A stretch of DNA of 8,147 nt, taken from positions 370-8,516 of the forward strand of contig PCWO01000008.1 in assembly GCA_002796205.1 (NCBI GenBank), written 5' to 3'. The notes below the pieces were generated by a model, which worked only from the letters and a program-made list of their open reading frames with translations, was not told the origin of the DNA and made no database searches. The stretch's first letter is position 1, and each line of letters starts with the position of its first letter. The position numbers and the translations under genes are program-made. This document shows, in pieces, positions 5,419-8,147 of this stretch. Source of the stretch: Candidatus Liptonbacteria bacterium CG11_big_fil_rev_8_21_14_0_20_35_14. Lineage in GTDB: Bacteria > Patescibacteriota > Minisyncoccia > UBA6257 > XYB1-36-10.

Positions 5419-7191
5419 ATGAATATAGAAAGCATATCAAAAAAACTTAACTCAAGTCAACAAGAAGCCATTCAAAGCCCAATAAATAAGCCACTTTTAA
5501 TAGTGGCTGGCGCCGGTTCTGGCAAAACTACTACTCTGACAGCTCGTCTTAAATTTCTTATTAAAAATGGTATTTCTCTTAGTAACATAGTTGCCATTAC
5601 CTTCACCAATAAAGCCGCTAATGAAATGAAAGACCGCATTTTAAAAGATAGTTTAGATACCAAAGGTTTATTTGTCGGCACTTTTCATGGTTTCGGGGTT
5701 AGTATTCTTAAAAGAGAAGCCCACCACCTTAACCGTAATTCCAGTTTTAGTATTTTTGATAGTAATGACTCTAAAAAAGTCATTAAAGATCTTATTAAAA
5801 AACATGCTATCAATACCAAACAATTTAGCCCGGCCATTCTTATATATAAAATCGGTAAAATAAAAAATAATTTTGAAAATTTAAATTATTTAAAAAACAG
5901 TAAAAATCAAATTGATAAAGTGGTTGCTAATTTATATGAAAAATATGAAGCAGAGTTAACCAAACTCAACGCCTTTGATTTTGATGATCTTATCCATAAA
6001 GTGGTTGTTGTTTGGCAATTAAAAAGAGATGTTCTTAAAAAATATCAAGACAAATATCAATATATATTAGTAGATGAGTATCAAGATGTTAATAATTCCC
6101 AATATAAAATGGTTAAACTCTTGGCTGGAGAAAATCAAAATATCAGTGTAGTTGGCGATGATAATCAGGCTATTTATGGTTTTAGAGGCGCTAACTTTAC
6201 TAATTTTTTAAATTTTGATAGTGATTTTAAAAATGCTCAAGTCATTTTACTTACCCAAAACTACCGCTCTACTAAAAATATTATCGGAGCCGCGAGCGAT
6301 GTTATCGTTTGTAATAAAATTCAACGCCCTAAAGAGCTCTGGACTAATAATGCCGATGGTTCAAAAGTAAAACTTCAAGAATGTTATAGCAAATATGAAG
6401 AATCAAATTGGCTCGTTAATAATTTAAATAAACAAGATTTAAAGAGCACCGCCATTCTTTATAGAACCAACGCCCAATCTCGCCCGCTAGAACAATCTCT
6501 CATTGAAAACAATATTCCTTACACAATTTTTGGTGGCCTAAGATTCTACGACCGTCTGGAAATTAAAGATCTGGTAGCCACTATGCGCTATGCTATTAAC
6601 CCTCAGGATCTGGTTAGCTTAGATAGACTAGATAAAAATTTATATAGAACCCAGTTTAATTTATTAAAAGATAATCTTCCTACTTGGGCTCAAAAATTTG
6701 CTCCCAGCCCATTGCTTGAAAAAATAATTAAAGATATAGATTATATAAATACCTTATCTAAAAAATATCCTAATAGTTTTGAGCGCATTGAAAACATAAA
6801 AGAGCTTATTAACTTTGCCGGTAGTTTTAGGAGTACAGCTGAATTTGTTGCCAGTATCTCGCTTTTTGAAAGTGCTAGCCCTAAAGAAAAAAATAAAGAT
6901 GATTCCTTAAAACTTATGACCATTCATCTATCTAAAGGTCTAGAATTTGATAATGTTTATGTAGTTGGTGTTAATGAAGGCCTTATTCCCCACGAACGTA
7001 GTCTTGTAAGCCAAGAAGAAATAGAGGAAGAGCGCCGATTGCTCTATGTAGCCATGACTCGTGCTAAAAAAAATCTCTCCTTAAGTTTTTTTAATATTCC
7101 CTCTCGTTTCATTTCAGAAATCTCTCCTAAATTTCTAAGTGTCAATATCGCCAGAGACTTAGATGACGAAGAAAGGTATATTGAGATATAA
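5419..7191 (+). CDS. UvrD/PcrA/Rep-family superfamily 1A DNA helicase with shortened 2B subdomain
   Basis: This is an ATP-dependent 3'-5' DNA helicase of the UvrD/PcrA/Rep group, with roles in repair and in removing proteins from DNA. All core motifs are present: Q motif LNSSQQEAI (10-18), Walker A AGAGSGKTT (30-38), motif Ia ITFTNKAANEM (60-70), GTFHGFG (87-93), motif II VDEYQD (218-223), motif III VGDDNQAIYGFRG (245-257), motif IV QNYRST (280-285), motif V TIHLSKGLEF (501-510) and motif VI LYVAMTRAK (542-550). At 590 residues it is much shorter than UvrD or PcrA (about 720). The loss lies in subdomain 2B: only about 105 residues separate INP (393-395) from MTIH (500-503), against roughly 180 in PcrA, and the RGIG motif is missing. 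The C-terminal tail is also short. RIENIKELINFAGSF (456-470) shows that part of 2B survives. No Shine-Dalgarno motif precedes ATG 5419. I give no symbol because the uvrD/pcrA/rep choice is not safe. Confidence 0.95.
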   Translation: MNIESISKKLNSSQQEAIQSPINKPLLIVAGAGSGKTTTLTARLKFLIKNGISLSNIVAITFTNKAANEMKDRILKDSLDTKGLFVGTFHGFGVSILKREAHHLNRNSSFSIFDSNDSKKVIKDLIKKHAINTKQFSPAILIYKIGKIKNNFENLNYLKNSKNQIDKVVANLYEKYEAELTKLNAFDFDDLIHKVVVVWQLKRDVLKKYQDKYQYILVDEYQDVNNSQYKMVKLLAGENQNISVVGDDNQAIYGFRGANFTNFLNFDSDFKNAQVILLTQNYRSTKNIIGAASDVIVCNKIQRPKELWTNNADGSKVKLQECYSKYEESNWLVNNLNKQDLKSTAILYRTNAQSRPLEQSLIENNIPYTIFGGLRFYDRLEIKDLVATMRYAINPQDLVSLDRLDKNLYRTQFNLLKDNLPTWAQKFAPSPLLEKIIKDIDYINTLSKKYPNSFERIENIKELINFAGSFRSTAEFVASISLFESASPKEKNKDDSLKLMTIHLSKGLEFDNVYVVGVNEGLIPHERSLVSQEEIEEERRLLYVAMTRAKKNLSLSFFNIPSRFISEISPKFLSVNIARDLDDEERYIEI

Positions 7192-7192
7192 T
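7163..7192 (+). promoter_or_regulatory. Candidate leaderless promoter inside the uvrD 3' end
   Basis: A perfect TATAAT at 7187-7192 overlaps the uvrD stop codon. ATGACG at 7163-7168 (four of six to the -35 consensus) lies 18 nt upstream. With the usual 6-nt discriminator, transcription would begin at 7199, exactly the A of the next gene's ATG. This favours 7199 over the overlapping ATG at 7163 as the start. The -10 could be fortuitous because it is made partly from the helicase's final Ile codon and TAA stop. Confidence 0.4.
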
Positions 7193-7198
7193 AAGTTT

Positions 7199-8107
7199 AT
7201 GGATAAAAAAACCAGCAACGCTCTTATATCTTTAATTATCACTTCTCTCATTGTCGCCTCCATTTTTTGGATCGCTAATATTGAAGATACAAAGCCCTTA
7301 ACAGAAAATAGAGAATCCATCTTTTCTTTTTCTGTTAAAAATGAGCCAAGTAATATTAAATCAAATAATCAAATCCCAGTCATAGAGGAGAGTAAAATAG
7401 TATCTCAAGATATAATATCTAACTCAATTAAAAAAGTTATCACCTCAACTATCTTACCGGATCCGGTAAGTGTAGAAGAGTCTGTTAAAGAACCTAATAA
7501 AGATATTTTAGAAGAAATAAAAGTCACTCCTCAAACAAAAACTTTATCCGAGGCTGAAGTTTTTTCTAAACTTTGGCCTAATTACTACCTAAACCATCTC
7601 AAAGAAATTCAAAACTATCTTCTAGAGCAAAACCTTATAACCGAATCATCAAGTTTTGAGAATCAAGCTGAGATTTATAATTTTTTAAATTTATATCTTA
7701 CTGAATACAAAACTTTAGCCAACCTAACAGACGAAGAATTTAATGATCTTCAAAATAAAATAAATAATTCAAAAAATATTAAACAAACCCAAAGAGAGGC
7801 CATCATAGGGGATATTAGTTTTTTAAAAATATTCAATAATTTAATAAAAACTGCGGAGGCCAGCTACGTTACCGGCGCCTTCTGGTATAAAGATGATGCC
7901 CCAGGCAACGCCTCTCCCGGCATCTCCTCCCCTAATACCTGCGGTAATTGTGGTATAGAAATAAGAAGAGGCACAGATAGGTTCCACCAAAACTGTGGCT
8001 CCTATGGTGTTTTATGTGATATTCATTTAGGCTGTTTAAACGGAACCTGCCACGCTTTTCCTAACGCTATTTGGGATCCGTCTACCACTATGTGCGGTTG
8101 CGGATAA
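7199..8107 (+). CDS. Exported or membrane-anchored protein with cysteine-rich C-terminal domain, unknown function
   Basis: I recognise no named family. From ATG 7199 there are 302 residues. MDKK leads into one hydrophobic segment (about 8-26) that fits an uncleaved anchor or a signal peptide. A Ser/Glu/Lys-rich, probably extended region follows (about 28-115), then a helical region (about 117-218). The tail at 223-302 contains all eight cysteines of the protein: C248, C251, C266, C273, C279, C284, C299 and C301. It is also rich in Gly, Asn, Pro and Trp. An even number of cysteines outside the membrane suggests up to four disulfides; CxxC at 248-251 and a CGCG end are visible. AEA-S near 219-222 could be a processing site between helical region and tail, but this is speculative. 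An earlier in-frame ATG at 7163 overlaps uvrD by 29 nt and puts extra residues before the signal, so 7199 is preferred. It lies 7 nt after uvrD and 4 nt before rsmA. Confidence 0.8.
   Translation: MDKKTSNALISLIITSLIVASIFWIANIEDTKPLTENRESIFSFSVKNEPSNIKSNNQIPVIEESKIVSQDIISNSIKKVITSTILPDPVSVEESVKEPNKDILEEIKVTPQTKTLSEAEVFSKLWPNYYLNHLKEIQNYLLEQNLITESSSFENQAEIYNFLNLYLTEYKTLANLTDEEFNDLQNKINNSKNIKQTQREAIIGDISFLKIFNNLIKTAEASYVTGAFWYKDDAPGNASPGISSPNTCGNCGIEIRRGTDRFHQNCGSYGVLCDIHLGCLNGTCHAFPNAIWDPSTTMCGCG
7453..7470. repeat. 18-bp perfect palindrome within the Cys-rich protein gene
   Basis: CTTACCGGATCCGGTAAG is identical to its reverse complement over all 18 bases, with no spacer, and is GC-richer than its surroundings. 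It is read through as Leu-Pro-Asp-Pro-Val-Ser in the linker region of the encoded protein. It could be a binding site for a dimeric protein or a chance result of coding. A spacer-free palindrome makes a poor RNA hairpin and no T-run follows. Confidence 0.7.
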
Positions 8108-8111
8108 TACT

Positions 8112-8147
8112 ATGCCTCAAAAACTCGGACAACATTTTCTTAAAAAC
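8112..8147 (+). CDS. rsmA: 16S rRNA dimethyladenosine transferase RsmA/KsgA, N-terminal fragment
   Basis: Twelve codons from ATG 8112 run to the window end and read MPQKLGQHFLKN. This matches the highly conserved N-terminal signature of RsmA/KsgA (K-x-LGQ-[NH]-FL), just before the SAM-binding Rossmann domain. The enzyme dimethylates the two adjacent adenines in the 3'-terminal helix 45 of 16S rRNA during late 30S assembly. The gene follows the Cys-rich protein gene by 4 nt. A GGA at 8102-8104, 7 nt before the ATG, is the closest thing to a Shine-Dalgarno motif among the plus-strand genes here. The catalytic motif lies outside the window, so a paralogue such as an Erm methylase is not formally excluded, but this start is characteristic of RsmA. 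Confidence 0.85.
   Translation, partial: MPQKLGQHFLKN

Noticed and set aside
5472..5863. Two short frames (5472-5681 minus, 5672-5863 plus) within the helicase gene
   Set aside because: Both overlap the Walker A to motif Ib region of the helicase in other frames and have no family features.
6741..6923. 60-codon minus-strand frame within the helicase gene
   Set aside because: It is antisense to the 2B region and its hydrophobic composition follows from the complement of Lys/Asn-rich codons.
7163..7198. Upstream ATG for the Cys-rich protein
   Set aside because: It overlaps the end of the helicase and adds 12 residues before a well-formed signal or anchor. The TATAAT at 7187-7192 also points to 7199.
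1..8147. Alternative genetic code (UGA as glycine or tryptophan)
   Set aside because: Genes are intact under the standard code, glycine is encoded by GGN throughout and no conserved frame is interrupted by TGA. All complete genes end in TAA, which fits AT bias.
1..8147. CRISPR arrays, tRNA or rRNA genes, insertion sequences, prophage or toxin-antitoxin cassettes
   Set aside because: I saw no spaced direct repeats, cloverleaf-like sequences, transposase motifs or toxin signatures. The NYN protein is PIN-like but has no antitoxin beside it and lies within a ribosomal and RNA-decay cluster.

Overview
The window is AT-rich and densely packed. Short intergenic gaps, A/T-ending codons and TAA as the stop of every complete gene point to a small bacterial genome. 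The protein set most resembles the Candidate Phyla Radiation (Patescibacteria, probably a Parcubacteria-like lineage). It includes a UvrD-type helicase with a compressed 2B subdomain, an M23 peptidase with a 'GCHLHFEV' ending, and several membrane-anchored proteins without clear relatives. That placement is inference from protein style; no marker rRNA is present. The standard code fits throughout: glycine is written GGN and no frame is broken by TGA, so UGA-Gly recoding is not indicated.

Layout. Bases 1-51 (minus) hold the first 17 codons of a protein resembling the N-terminus of XerC/XerD tyrosine recombinases. Facing away from it is a plus-strand cluster: rpsO (S15, ATG at 133), a NYN/LabA-type nuclease and pnp, with gaps of 9 and 2 nt. 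This is the classical rpsO-pnp pair with an extra putative RNase between them. After a 65-nt gap with a TATAAT box come a bitopic membrane protein of unknown function (3155-4180) and a 69-residue DksA/TraR-like coiled-coil protein without a zinc finger (4184-4393). A compact bidirectional terminator at 4392-4424 separates these from a convergent LysM-M23 peptidase (minus, 4423-5367 or longer). Divergent from the peptidase is a plus-strand run: a UvrD/PcrA-family helicase (5419-7191), an exported protein with a cysteine-rich tail (7199-8107), and the first 12 codons of rsmA/ksgA (8112 to the window end).

Function. Most genes are housekeeping: ribosome assembly (S15, RsmA), RNA decay (PNPase, probably the NYN protein), DNA repair or unwinding (UvrD) and envelope work (the M23 peptidase and two anchored unknowns).

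The main cross-cutting signal is in gene starts. Convincing Shine-Dalgarno motifs are almost absent, and several candidate promoters sit so close to the start codon that transcripts would be leaderless or nearly so. No phage, CRISPR, insertion sequence, RNA gene or recognisable defence system is visible. The less ordinary parts are the NYN insertion, the Zn-finger-less DksA-like protein, the Cys-rich exported tail and the uncertain, possibly ATT-initiated start of the peptidase.
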